From NCBI GenBank assembly GCA_014208095.1, contig JACHMT010000001.1:1550001-1614000 (forward strand): DNA of 64,000 nucleotides, given 5' to 3'. Shown piece after piece: positions 33,799 through 42,418 of the stretch (position 1 is the first letter of the stretch; each line of letters begins with the position of its first letter). The notes under the pieces are model-generated. The model was not told the origin of the DNA and searched no databases. It saw only the letters and a list, made by a program, of their open reading frames with translations. Source of the stretch: Actinospineispora eucalypti (GTDB taxonomy: Bacteria > Actinomycetota > Actinomycetes > Mycobacteriales > Pseudonocardiaceae). The translations under genes were made by a program, and so were the position numbers.

Positions 33799-34293
33799 GT
33801 GTGGGTGGTGAGCGGGCCGGGCGTGATCAAGCCGTTGATCCCGCCGCGCATGCCTAACCGGACACTGCGGCAGGAGGCGGTTTCGCGTGGCTGCCGTGTG
33901 TGGGGTCGGGCGCTGCCGCTGCCTTCGTTCGCCCTGAGCCGTGTGGGCGATGTGGTGTATGGGCTCGGGTCTGTCGACGATCGGGGGCGTGTCTCGGATG
34001 TGGTGTGCCCTCAGGTGATGGGGTGGCTGCCTGGTGCTCGCTTGTCAGTAGAGGCCAGCGCTGGGGGCGAATTGGTGGTGCGTGCTGATGCGGCCGGTGA
34101 GTTTGCCCTAACGCATCGGGGGCATTTGCGGCTTCCGCCCGCGATGCGGCGGTGGTGTGGGCTCAGCGCTGGTGATCGGGTGTTGCTGGCAGCTGATCCG
34201 GCTCGGGACCAGATGGTGCTGTATCCGCCTGCCGTGCTCGATCGCTTGCTAGCTCGCGCCGCGAATTGCCGCGGAGCGGAGGCGCAAGGATGA
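33799..34293 (+). CDS. AbrB/SpoVT-like DNA-binding protein linked to an integrase
   Basis: This protein is up to 164 aa. The C-terminal half contains a swapped-hairpin-like segment, FALTHRGHLRLPPAMRRWCGLSAGDRVLLAADPARDQMVLYPPAVLDRLL, which resembles AbrB/MazE/SpoVT-type DNA-binding domains. The N-terminal ~80 residues are of unknown type. GTG codons at 33799, 33805 and 33808 are all possible starts. It overlaps the integrase start (ATGA), a gene pair often seen in actinobacterial integrative elements, where the small protein may control recombination. The integrase is truncated, so this may be a leftover of a dead element. Confidence 0.6.
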   Translation: MWVVSGPGVIKPLIPPRMPNRTLRQEAVSRGCRVWGRALPLPSFALSRVGDVVYGLGSVDDRGRVSDVVCPQVMGWLPGARLSVEASAGGELVVRADAAGEFALTHRGHLRLPPAMRRWCGLSAGDRVLLAADPARDQMVLYPPAVLDRLLARAANCRGAEAQG

Positions 34294-34800
34294 GCGTCAC
34301 CGCCTCTGGCGCTGGCCAGAACCAAGCTGCGGAGATTGAAGCGGCCCGCTTGTTGCTGGCGCGCATGGGGGTATCGGCGGAGGATCTCTTTCGCGCGGCT
34401 CCGTCCCGTTCGGTGCCGACCTTCGCCGAGTATGTCCCGATCGTGGAAGCGACGGTGACCGACAACACCCGCCGGACCTATGGGCCGTACTGGAACCGGA
34501 TTGTGGATCGGTGGGGAAGGCGTCGCCTGGATGAGCCATCGCCGTCGGAGCTAGATCAATTGGTTCGTGAGACCGGCCAACGCGCGATCGTCCGTCGTAA
34601 TGCTCGTGAGGGACGTGGGGCCGGCGAGCACATGGTCGCGGCACTGCGTTGCGTGTACCGGCGCGCGAAAGCTGACGGGCTGATCACGATGCTGGACAAT
34701 CCGGCGAGCAAGATCGCGAAGCCTCGACGTCTTCCGTCGGATCGGCGGGCGATTCCGGATCAACGGTTGGCCGAGATTAACGAAGTCGCGGCAAGGACCG
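34290..34800 (+). pseudogene. Tyrosine-recombinase N-terminal fragment (truncated)
   Basis: About 170 residues remain of a tyrosine-type site-specific integrase. The SAM-like core-binding domain is present (SVPTFAEYVPIVEATVTDNTRRTYGPYWNRIVDRWG, GEHMVAALRCVYRRAKADGLI, NPASKIAKPRRLPSDRRAIPDQRLAEINEVAARTG). Homology stops near 34795-34800, after which the frame runs out of phase over another gene. The catalytic domain with the Arg-His-Arg-Tyr residues is absent. The break abuts the truncated tail of the minus-strand gene, so a deletion or recombination joined them. No att sites were found. Confidence 0.8.
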
Positions 34801-35902
34801 GACCTCGTTCGTTGAAGGTCTCGGCATGGGCCAGCTGTTCATCTTCCAGACGTTCGCGCAGCGCCTCACCCTCGGCCGTGAGCCGCTGAACCTGTTGGCT
34901 GAGTGAGGCGAGCCGCTCGGCCAGATCGACATCAGGTTGGGGCCACCCGAGCGGGACATCTCCCGGGGAACGTGGCCTCGGCACCTTCGCGTGCGCATCG
35001 TGAGGCCGTCGCGGCGCCGGCCATCGCCGACGATCACCGAGGGCCAGCCCCCTCCCGAGTATCTGGTGGGTGTCCTGGTCCAGAAGCTGGGCAGCTCGTG
35101 TGGCTGCGGCCGGCAACGTGCCGTGTTCGGTGGCCGACCGTGCCCACCAGCCCAGCCGCCGCGCCACGCGCCGCGCACCGTGATCGCTGCTGAGGTCCTC
35201 GAAGCTGACAATCCGAGGTCGGCCGGCGAACAGATCGCCCGCCCGCGCGCCGGGTTGGAACGCACACAGCGTCCATGGCGCGATCGCACACCGCTGCTCG
35301 ACGCGCTGCGACATCCGCCGTGTGGCCTCGGGGTCCAAAACGTAGGTGGCAGCCAAGCTGACCGTCTCACGGGCCAAGGTGGCGATGTGGTCGGCCCACA
35401 GCGGCAACTCCAGCCGCTCGTCGGACCCGGCCACCAAGACCAGGCCGCGCCGGCCGGGATCGGCGATGCTGTCCAGCAGCCGCGGCAGCTGCTCGGGGGT
35501 GACATGCACCGGGGACGGCCGAAGCCGCGCGCATCCGTCATGGGCATCCACGACCTCTACCAAACCCCGCGCCAGCCTGGGAACGCTGGTCCACGGCCGC
35601 CGCAACCGGTTCCCGGCGCTCGCCTGCGTGCCCTCCGGAGCGTCGACATCGAGCCAGACCCAGGCCGGCCCTTCATGCGACACCCCGATGGTCAGGTCGG
35701 TGACCCAGCAACTCCAGGACCGCCGCTCCCTGACCCGTACGCGAGTCCAGCGCCCATACTCGTCGTCCCGGGTAAGCATCAGCCCGTCGACTCCGGTGGT
35801 CAGTCGCGAGACCATCCCCGGCAACAACGAGTCGCAGTCATAGCCTTTAGCTCCCAGCCACAGGTCAAGCTGCTCGAAAGCGCGCTCGCTCACAGGCCGC
35901 AA
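34760..35902 (-). CDS. Unknown protein truncated at its C-terminus, coiled-coil tail
   Basis: This frame of 380 codons begins with TTG at 35902 (ribosome-like GGGGAGACG upstream). The protein has a Trp-rich first third (RERRSWSCWVTDLTIGVSHEGPAWVWLDVDAPEG), a central region (RRGLVLVAGSDERLELPLWADHIATLARETVSLAATYVLDP) and a heptad-like coiled-coil near the end (LAERLASLSQQVQRLTAEGEALRERLEDEQLAHAETF). I do not recognise it. The last ~14 codons read into antisense integrase DNA, so the C-terminus is lost. Genes of this style often belong to mobile or defence loci, but I have no direct evidence for that here. Confidence 0.5.
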   Translation of the reverse strand: MRPVSERAFEQLDLWLGAKGYDCDSLLPGMVSRLTTGVDGLMLTRDDEYGRWTRVRVRERRSWSCWVTDLTIGVSHEGPAWVWLDVDAPEGTQASAGNRLRRPWTSVPRLARGLVEVVDAHDGCARLRPSPVHVTPEQLPRLLDSIADPGRRGLVLVAGSDERLELPLWADHIATLARETVSLAATYVLDPEATRRMSQRVEQRCAIAPWTLCAFQPGARAGDLFAGRPRIVSFEDLSSDHGARRVARRLGWWARSATEHGTLPAAATRAAQLLDQDTHQILGRGLALGDRRRWPAPRRPHDAHAKVPRPRSPGDVPLGWPQPDVDLAERLASLSQQVQRLTAEGEALRERLEDEQLAHAETFNERGPVLAATSLISANR

Positions 35903-35967
35903 ACCTCACTCGTCTCCCCTCACTGACACGCACGGTCAACGGGGAGATCCACTTTTTCAAACAGGCT

Positions 35968-37269
35968 CTAGTGCGCCTGGATAAGCCGGTTGGCCGCCAA
36001 CTCGCCGCTGAAGATCGGTGCTTCCACTCCGGCGTGTGCGAAGTAGTCGCCGGCCAGGTAGACGCCTGGGGGCATCTCGGCGTGCAGTGAGTCCAGGGTG
36101 CCGTAGTGCCCGGGGTTGGCGATGGACAGCCCGCGCCGGTAGTGGAACAGCTCCACGAAGTCCGGTTCCGGGCCGGGTCCGTAGACCTCCAGTACGGCGT
36201 TGCGCGCGGAGTTCACGATGTCCTCGTCGCTCATCCGCTCCAGCGGCGGGGTGTAGAAGTAGACCCCGACCGCCTCGCCGCCCTCTGGAACGGCGGACGG
36301 ATGGCGTTTGCTGAGTAGCACGCAGGCGCCCCAGTCGCGCTCCATGTTGGCCGGCAGCGCCACGCTGGCCCGGTGGTCCGGCCAGGGGTTGCGCTTGTAG
36401 CAGAGCTGTACGTGGGCGTAGTCGGAGTACATGCAGTCACGCAGTTTCTTCGTCGATTCCGGCTCGACCAGGTCAACCAGCAGGTCGGCGGCCACGCCCG
36501 GTTCGGGCGCCACGATCACCGCGTCCACCGGGTGCCGCTCGCCGCCCGCGGTGACCGTATAGCCCGCGCCGTCCTGGGTGATCTTGTCGACCGGGGTGGA
36601 CAACCGCAGGTCCAACCCGGGGCTGCCCTCCACCAACCAGTCGCAGACCTGCCCGACGCCCTTCGGCGGGACGGAGAGCGCCAGCCGGTAGAACTGCTTG
36701 ACCACCGCGTGGAACAGCGCCGGGGACAGCCAGCTCATCGGCACCGCATACAAGAACCCCATGTAGGGGACCGTGATGTAGTTGGTGCCCCGCTCACCGA
36801 GCACCCGCCGCGACCAACTCTCCAGGTTCTCCCCGCCGTCGTACTTCGCCAGCTCCGCGCCGTCGAAGCACAGTTTCGGCCCGGGCCGGACCAACTGCGC
36901 GGCTACCCCGGTGGCGATGCGCAGCTTGTCCCGCCAGGTCAGGACCGGCATCCGCAGGAAACTCATCACCTGGTCGAACTTCGCCGAGTAGCGCTGCCCA
37001 TCGGCGTCGATCACTTCGGTCTCCGCGTCCCACGCCACCAGCTCCTGGTAGCGACCCAGTTCCTTGAGGATGGCATTGGTGCGCGGGTAGATGCCGCCCA
37101 TCAGGAACAACGCGCCCGAGCCGAGGCTGAACCCATCCTTGAGCACCTGGCTAGTCCGCCCGCCCACGCCGTCCTGTGCCTCAAACAACACCACCTCGTG
37201 GCCATGCTTGCGCAGCGTGTACGCCGCCGCGCAGCCCGCCGGACCACCACCAACCACAGCAGCCTTCAT
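35968..37269 (-). CDS. FAD-dependent amine-oxidase/phytoene-desaturase-like protein
   Basis: This 433-aa flavoprotein has the N-terminal FAD motif AAVVGGGPAGCAAAYTLRKHG and EAQDGVGGRTSQ, and the C-terminal flavin contact PPGVYLAGDYFAHAGVEAPIFSGELAANRLI. It is the third member of this superfamily in the window and is more distant from the pair at 14.8-17.6 kb than they are from each other. Central regions suggest binding of a hydrophobic substrate. The ATG start is clear. It lies alone between the integrase junction and an LLM oxidoreductase gene on the same strand. Substrate unknown. Confidence 0.82.
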   Translation of the reverse strand: MKAAVVGGGPAGCAAAYTLRKHGHEVVLFEAQDGVGGRTSQVLKDGFSLGSGALFLMGGIYPRTNAILKELGRYQELVAWDAETEVIDADGQRYSAKFDQVMSFLRMPVLTWRDKLRIATGVAAQLVRPGPKLCFDGAELAKYDGGENLESWSRRVLGERGTNYITVPYMGFLYAVPMSWLSPALFHAVVKQFYRLALSVPPKGVGQVCDWLVEGSPGLDLRLSTPVDKITQDGAGYTVTAGGERHPVDAVIVAPEPGVAADLLVDLVEPESTKKLRDCMYSDYAHVQLCYKRNPWPDHRASVALPANMERDWGACVLLSKRHPSAVPEGGEAVGVYFYTPPLERMSDEDIVNSARNAVLEVYGPGPEPDFVELFHYRRGLSIANPGHYGTLDSLHAEMPPGVYLAGDYFAHAGVEAPIFSGELAANRLIQAH

Positions 37270-37417
37270 CAGGATCGGTCTCCCCGCGTCGAGTGGAGGA
37301 GTTTTACTCTAACATCCAATAATCGAAAGCTAGAGCATTTATCTCGATCTCGACCCAGCTAGATGACGTCACCAGGGTCGGCGGAGGACTCACCGCCTGA
37401 GCGGGCGAGAAACCCGG

Positions 37418-38410
37418 TCAGACGGCGCTCGCCGCCTCGAGGAACCTTTCCAGCTCGGCACCCGTATCAGGACCGCAAGGCTGGAACACGACCTCCGTGA
37501 CTCCGCTCGAAGCAAGGTCGTCCAGGCGGCGCCGGACCTGCTCGCGGGTGCCGCTCACCGTTACGTCCCGGAGCATCGAGTGCCCACCGGCCGACCACGC
37601 TGCCCGATCGGCCTGGTTGAGCTCTACGCAATGACCCGCGTGAACGGCCAGGTGGCGCCGATCCGCCGGCATCTTGTCGACCACCTCCATCCATTCGTTG
37701 CCGCCCGGAAGCTCACGCACGGCATCGGGCCCTTCGAACTCGTAGGCACCGTGATAAGCCAAAGCCCAGCCAGGACCGCCGGCGTTGCGGGCATGCTCGG
37801 AATCCTGAGCCTCGCCCTCGTCGAGCACCGTCCCCCAAACCAGATACGGCACCCATGAATAGTCGGTGATGAACTCCGGCAGCTGTATGGTCACGAACAG
37901 GCCGTCGCCGAGCTCGTTGGCGACCTTGTGTCCCTTGGGGCCGAGGGCTCCGATGAGAATAGGAACCTCGACGGGCCGGGCCGGTGCATGTCCGTCGGGG
38001 TGCAGCATCCGCATCTGGGCGCCCTCCCATTCGACCACCTCGCCCCTGAGCAGGCCGCGGAACACCCGGACGTAGGCCTCCAGGTACGACCAGGTGATCG
38101 CCCGATATCCCATCGCGCGGCGCCCGGTGAAGCCGGTCCCGAAAGCGACGGCGGTACGGCCGGGCGCGAGCGCCGCAAGGGTGGCGGTCGCGGCGGCATT
38201 GACCATCGGGTGGCGCAGGCTCGGGACCAGGACGCCGGGGCCGAGTCCGATGCGCTCGGTCCGCACCGCCGCCAGCGCCAGGGTCATCCACACGTCGGGG
38301 CTCTGCTGCGGCGTGTCGTAGACCCAGGCCCGGGCGTAGCCAAGGCGTTCGGCCAGCGCGATGTTGTCGGGCGAGTCAAGGGCTGTCGGGAAAGCGCAGG
38401 AAACCTCCAC
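37418..38410 (-). CDS. LLM-class F420/flavin-dependent oxidoreductase
   Basis: This protein has 330 aa from the GTG at 38410, chosen because a GGAGGAG ribosome site lies 5-6 bp upstream; a longer frame reaches 38458. It is a luciferase-like TIM barrel (VSCAFPTALDSPDNIALAERLGYARAWVYDTPQQSPDVWMTLALAAVRTERIGLGPGV, ...RHPMVNAAATATLAALAPGRTAVAFGTGFTGRRAMG). Actinobacterial members mostly use F420, some FMN. The gene ends about 150 bp before the FAD protein start. It may be regulated with the TetR/BVMO pair to its right, but this is not clear. Substrate unknown. Confidence 0.85.
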   Translation of the reverse strand: MEVSCAFPTALDSPDNIALAERLGYARAWVYDTPQQSPDVWMTLALAAVRTERIGLGPGVLVPSLRHPMVNAAATATLAALAPGRTAVAFGTGFTGRRAMGYRAITWSYLEAYVRVFRGLLRGEVVEWEGAQMRMLHPDGHAPARPVEVPILIGALGPKGHKVANELGDGLFVTIQLPEFITDYSWVPYLVWGTVLDEGEAQDSEHARNAGGPGWALAYHGAYEFEGPDAVRELPGGNEWMEVVDKMPADRRHLAVHAGHCVELNQADRAAWSAGGHSMLRDVTVSGTREQVRRRLDDLASSGVTEVVFQPCGPDTGAELERFLEAASAV

Positions 38411-38480
38411 GAGGCTCCTCCGTTCGCGGATCGTAGGACCGATGAAGGTGGATATCACGCGTTGAGGGACCGGCCGGGCG

Positions 38481-39122
38481 TCACGGAGCGGCGATTCGCA
38501 GTACCGAGCACCACATATCGGTCAACAGATCGAGCAACTGGTCGGTCTCGGCGTCGAGTACCCGCTGGACCCGCCACCGGAAACAGATCTGGTCGAGCTG
38601 GACGACCAGGAACTGGATCCGGGTTCGGGCGGTCTCCCGCTCCGGCGCGGCGAGCGCCCCCAGGTACTGCTCTAGCTCGTCGGCGAACTGGTCGTACATG
38701 CCCTTCCAGCCGGCCGCTATGCGCGGGTCGGAGGCCGCCGCCTCCTGCCACGGCCCGAGGATGGCCGCGTGCTCGTCCCACCAGGCGAACGTGCTGGCCA
38801 GCCACTCCCGGATGGCCGCGCGCGAGTCGGCGGTCAGCGCGGTGTCCAGCAGCCGCCAGTAGCGGGCGGCCTCGGCCATGACGCCGGCGAAGAGCGCCTC
38901 GAACAGCGCCGCCTTGCTGGGGAAGTGCAGGTAGAAGGTGGCCCGGTTGATCGAGGCCTGCTTGGTGATGTCGCCGACGGTCGCCCTGCCGTAGCCCTCC
39001 CGCTCGAACACCAGCCGCGCCGCGTCCAGCAGGCGCTGACGGGTGACCTCGCGTTGCTGGTCACGCAGCGTCCGTCGCGGCCGGGTCAGGGTGGACGGGC
39101 TCTGCGCCAGCGGCGAGGTCAT
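38481..39122 (-). CDS. TetR/AcrR family transcriptional regulator
   Basis: This 213-aa TetR regulator begins at the ATG 39122. Its helix-turn-helix is at about residues 25-75 (RQRLLDAARLVFEREGYGRATVGDITKQASINRATFYLHFPSKAALFEALF) and a helical ligand-binding domain follows. It diverges from the Baeyer-Villiger monooxygenase gene. The 140-bp gap contains an 11-bp inverted repeat, a third half site and a 13-bp palindrome, so it very probably represses the monooxygenase and itself. The inducer is probably the ketone substrate or a related compound. Confidence 0.9.
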   Translation of the reverse strand: MTSPLAQSPSTLTRPRRTLRDQQREVTRQRLLDAARLVFEREGYGRATVGDITKQASINRATFYLHFPSKAALFEALFAGVMAEAARYWRLLDTALTADSRAAIREWLASTFAWWDEHAAILGPWQEAAASDPRIAAGWKGMYDQFADELEQYLGALAAPERETARTRIQFLVVQLDQICFRWRVQRVLDAETDQLLDLLTDMWCSVLRIAAP

Positions 39123-39147
39123 GCGGCGAGCGTACCGCCGGAACGCT

Positions 39148-39209
39148 CGACTCAGGCAACAGTCTGCCGACTCAAGCAACATATTGATGCTTGACTCGAC
39201 ACAGTGTCG
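39148..39209. promoter_or_regulatory. TetR operator region between the regulator and BVMO genes
   Basis: CGACTCAAGCA (39168-39178), a 9-bp spacer and TGCTTGACTCG (39188-39198) form an 11-bp inverted repeat with one mismatch. A third half-site copy, CGACTCAGGCA, starts at 39148, 20 bp to the left. A perfect palindrome CGACAC-A-GTGTCG follows at 39197-39209. The layout suggests two to three regulator dimers. Confidence 0.7.
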
Positions 39210-39262
39210 TCCGAGATGATGACGGGCGCCGCCTCCGGCCCGCCTGAGAGGGAGTCCCGACA

Positions 39263-40900
39263 ATGACCGTCGCGCAGACCACGCCCGGCACGGATACCGA
39301 GGTCACCATCGAGCTGGACGCGGTCGTCCTCGGCGCCGGCGTCGCCGGCCTCTACCAGCTTCACCAGCTGCGGGAGCAAGGACTGCGGGTCCGGGTGTAC
39401 GACGCGGCCGGCGAGGTCGGCGGCACCTGGTACTGGAACGCCTACCCCGGGGCGCGGTTCGACAGCGAGGGCTACGTCTACCAGTACTTCTTCTCCGAGG
39501 ACCTGTACAAGGAGTGGAGCTGGAGCGAGCGCTTCCCCGGCCAGCCCGAGATCGAACGCTGGCTGCACTACGTCGCCGACCGGCTAGACCTGCGCCGGGA
39601 CATCCAGCTCGACACGACGATCGTCAGCGCCCACTTCGACGAGGACCGCGGTCGATGGATCGTCCGGACCGACCGTGGGGACGTCATCGACACGCAGTTC
39701 TTCATCGCCTGCGCGGGTCCCCTCTCGGCCCCGCTGACCGATGTCTTCGAGGGAAGCGACGACTTCCGGGGCCGGCTGGTGCACACCTCCCGCTGGCCTC
39801 GGGAGGGGCTGGACCTGTCCGGCCGGCGGGTCGGTGTCGTCGGCATCGGCGCGACCGGGATCCAAGTCATCCAGACGATCGCCGAGCAGGTGGAGCACCT
39901 GACGGTCTTCGCACGGACCCCGCAGTACGTGCTGCCGATGAACAACCCCCGGTACGGGCCGGCCGACCAGGCCGCCTACAAGGCGCGCTTCGAGGAGCTG
40001 CGGGACACCGTGCCGCACACGTTCACCGGTTTCGAGCACAGCTTCGAGTACACCTGGGCCGAGCTCACCCCCGAGCAGCGCCACGAGGTGCTCGAGAAGC
40101 TCTACGAGGACGGCTCGCTCAAGCTCTACGCGGGCGGCTTCGCCGAGGTCTTCTTCGACGCCGAGGCCAACGAGGCCGTGTCCGAGTTCATCCGGGAGAA
40201 GATGCGGGCGCGGTTGAAGGACCCGTACCTGTGCGACGTCCTCATCCCCCGCGACTACGGCTTCGGCACCCACCGCGTGCCGCTGGAGACCAACTACCTG
40301 GAGGTCTACCACCGGGAGAACGTCGAGCTGGTCAGCGTCCGGGACAACCCGATCGCCCGGATCGTCCCGGACGGCATCGAGCTGACCGACGGCACCGTGC
40401 ACGCGTTGGACGTGATCATCCTGGCGACCGGGTTCGACGCCGGCACCGGCGCCTTGACCAGGATTGACATCCGTGGCCGGGGCGGGCGCAGCCTGACCGA
40501 GGACTGGGGGCGGGACATCCGCACCACGATGGGCCTCGCGGTGCACGGCTATCCGAACCTGCTGACCACCTCGGTCCCGCTGGCCCCCGGAGCGGCTCTG
40601 TGCAACGCACCGACGTGCCTGCAGCAGCAAACCGAATGGATCAGCGAGACCGTGCGCTACCTCCGCAAGCGCGGCAAGACCGTCATCGAAGCAACCGCGG
40701 CCGGCGAAGACACCTGGGTCGACCACCACGAGGAGACCGCGGCGGCCACCCTGCTCGCCTCGTCCTCATCCTGGTGGACCGGGGCGAATGTCCCGGGCAA
40801 GCCACGACGAGTCCTGGCCTACACCGGAGGCGTGGGCGTCTACCGCGGGAAGTGCCAGGAGGAGGCGTCGGCCGGCTACCCGAGCTTCAACCTGAGCTAG
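39263..40900 (+). CDS. Type I Baeyer-Villiger monooxygenase
   Basis: This 545-aa FAD/NADPH monooxygenase converts a ketone to an ester or lactone. Two Rossmann motifs are visible (GAGVAGLY at 24-31 and GIGATGIQ at 194-201). The diagnostic Baeyer-Villiger fingerprint FRGRLVHTSRWP lies between them at 168-179. GGTWYWNAYPGARFDSEGYVYQYFF follows the first motif, as in cyclohexanone-monooxygenase-type enzymes. The length is typical. The ATG has a GAGAGGGAG ribosome site. The divergent TetR gene and its operator make it an inducible ketone-oxidising unit. Ketone chain or ring size cannot be predicted. Confidence 0.93.
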   Translation: MTVAQTTPGTDTEVTIELDAVVLGAGVAGLYQLHQLREQGLRVRVYDAAGEVGGTWYWNAYPGARFDSEGYVYQYFFSEDLYKEWSWSERFPGQPEIERWLHYVADRLDLRRDIQLDTTIVSAHFDEDRGRWIVRTDRGDVIDTQFFIACAGPLSAPLTDVFEGSDDFRGRLVHTSRWPREGLDLSGRRVGVVGIGATGIQVIQTIAEQVEHLTVFARTPQYVLPMNNPRYGPADQAAYKARFEELRDTVPHTFTGFEHSFEYTWAELTPEQRHEVLEKLYEDGSLKLYAGGFAEVFFDAEANEAVSEFIREKMRARLKDPYLCDVLIPRDYGFGTHRVPLETNYLEVYHRENVELVSVRDNPIARIVPDGIELTDGTVHALDVIILATGFDAGTGALTRIDIRGRGGRSLTEDWGRDIRTTMGLAVHGYPNLLTTSVPLAPGAALCNAPTCLQQQTEWISETVRYLRKRGKTVIEATAAGEDTWVDHHEETAAATLLASSSSWWTGANVPGKPRRVLAYTGGVGVYRGKCQEEASAGYPSFNLS

Positions 40901-41022
40901 TGTCCTGGATGTTGTTCGCGCGTTCCGCAATGCGCGACTTGCATTCCAGCGAGCCGCGCAGCTGCGCCGGCACTGGACCGCCATGCGACGGCTCGGGCAG
41001 GCCACCACCGGCACCGGACTAG

Positions 41023-42414
41023 TACTCCAGCCGCACTTCGTGATCTTTCGTGGTAGGGTCTCGATCTTGTGGTGGTGGAGGAGGATCTTGCGGCGTGGGT
41101 TGAGGGGCTGGATGAGCTGTTTGGGCTGGTAGCGGGCCGTTTCTTTCGGCCGGAACCGCGTCGGCGGGCTCGGGCGTATGTGCGGGGCCTGTTGGCGCCG
41201 CTGGCGGGGAAGAACGGGTGGACGCTGGCCGAGGTCGCTGGGGACGCGACACCGGACGGGATGCAGCGACTGCTCAACTCGGCGCACTGGGACGCCGACG
41301 GTGTGCGTGATGACCTGCGTGGATACGTCGCAGAACACCTCGGCGAGCCCGCCGGGGTGCTCATCGTGGACGAGACGGGGTTCCTGAAGAAGGGTGTCAA
41401 GTCCGCTGGTGTGCAGCGCCAGTACTCCGGCACGGCGGGACGGGTGGAGAACTGCCAGCTGGGAGTGTTTCTGGCCTACGCCAGCGGCAAGGGGCGGACA
41501 CTGATCGACAGGGAGCTCTACCTGCCGAAATCCTGGATCACCGACAGTGCCCGCCGCCAGGAAGCCGCGGTGGGCGACGAGGTCGAGTTCGCCACCAAAG
41601 CGGCACTCGCGCAAGTGATGCTCGGCCGTGCGCTGGATGCGGGCGTTCCGGCCTCTTGGGTGGCCGCGGACGAAGCCTACGGCCAGGACCACAAGTTCCG
41701 GACCTGGTGCGAACGCCGCCGGATTGGCTACGTCGTCGCGGTGCCCCGCAACCAGACCATCCCTTCCGATATCGGCGCGCCGGCCGGGCCCGACCGCGCC
41801 GACCGGGCCACCGCGCAGGCTCCTGAGCAGGCATGGAAGCGTCGTAGCTGCGCTGATGGCGCGAAGGGGCCGAGGATGTTCGACTGGGCGGTTGCCTCGA
41901 TCTCCACCGGCGAACACACCCCACCGGGCTGGGGTCGCTGGCTGCTGGCGCGGCGCCAGATCCTGGCCCCCACCCAGATCGACTCAGGCCAGCAGCCGGA
42001 GCTGGCCTACTACCTGTGCGCCGGCCCACCCGGCACCACCGACGACGACCTCATCCGCGTCGCCGGCAGCCGCTGGGCCATCGAGGAGTGCTTCCAGACC
42101 GCGAAGAACGAGGTCGGACTCGACCAGTACCAGGTCCGCCGCTACGACGCCTGGTACCGCCACATCACCCTGGCGCTCCTCGCCCACGCCTACCTCGCGG
42201 TGACCGCCGCGATCACCCCAAAAGACCTGGTCACGGCCTCATCCCGCTCACCCTCGCGGAAATCCGCCGTCTCCTGGCACACCTGACCCACACCGCCGCC
42301 GACCTCACCCACACCTGGTCCTGGTCACGCTGGCGCCGCCGCCACCAACACCGCGCCCGAACCAGCCACTACCAACGCCGATTACAACTCACATAACGAA
42401 GTGCGGCTGGAGTA
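41023..42414 (+). mobile_element. IS701-like insertion sequence, copy A1
   Basis: The element is 1392 bp with terminal inverted repeats TACTCCAGCCGCACTTCG and the reverse complement CGAAGTGCGGCTGGAGTA. It is flanked by CTAG at 41019-41022 and 42415-42418, matching the 4-bp YTAR target duplication of the IS701 family. It appears identical in sequence to copy A2 at 43560. Confidence 0.92.
41069..42286 (+). CDS. IS701-family transposase, zero-frame part (copy A1)
   Basis: This 405-aa DDE transposase starts with GTG. Visible catalytic motifs include IVDETGF with Asp, AADEAYG with Asp, and IEECFQTAKNEVGLDQYQVR with Glu. The usual IS701 C-terminus (LIPLTLAEIRRLLAHL and WSWSRWRRRHQ) lies in the -1 frame up to 42396. 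A slippery heptamer C-CCA-AAA (42217-42223) stands in the right phase for -1 frameshifting before the overlap. The full product would then be about 440 aa. Copy A2 has the same arrangement. Confidence 0.85.
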   Translation: MVVEEDLAAWVEGLDELFGLVAGRFFRPEPRRRARAYVRGLLAPLAGKNGWTLAEVAGDATPDGMQRLLNSAHWDADGVRDDLRGYVAEHLGEPAGVLIVDETGFLKKGVKSAGVQRQYSGTAGRVENCQLGVFLAYASGKGRTLIDRELYLPKSWITDSARRQEAAVGDEVEFATKAALAQVMLGRALDAGVPASWVAADEAYGQDHKFRTWCERRRIGYVVAVPRNQTIPSDIGAPAGPDRADRATAQAPEQAWKRRSCADGAKGPRMFDWAVASISTGEHTPPGWGRWLLARRQILAPTQIDSGQQPELAYYLCAGPPGTTDDDLIRVAGSRWAIEECFQTAKNEVGLDQYQVRRYDAWYRHITLALLAHAYLAVTAAITPKDLVTASSRSPSRKSAVSWHT

Positions 42415-42418
42415 CTAG

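Noticed and set aside
33799-35902. A complete prophage or integrative element
   Set aside because: Only an AbrB-like gene, an integrase fragment and a truncated unknown gene remain; no structural, replication or transfer genes are present.
40901-41018. A short coding frame between the BVMO gene and the first IS
   Set aside because: About 118 bp without ribosome site or recognisable motif; possibly a remnant, but nothing supports a gene. The same holds for 44956-45120.
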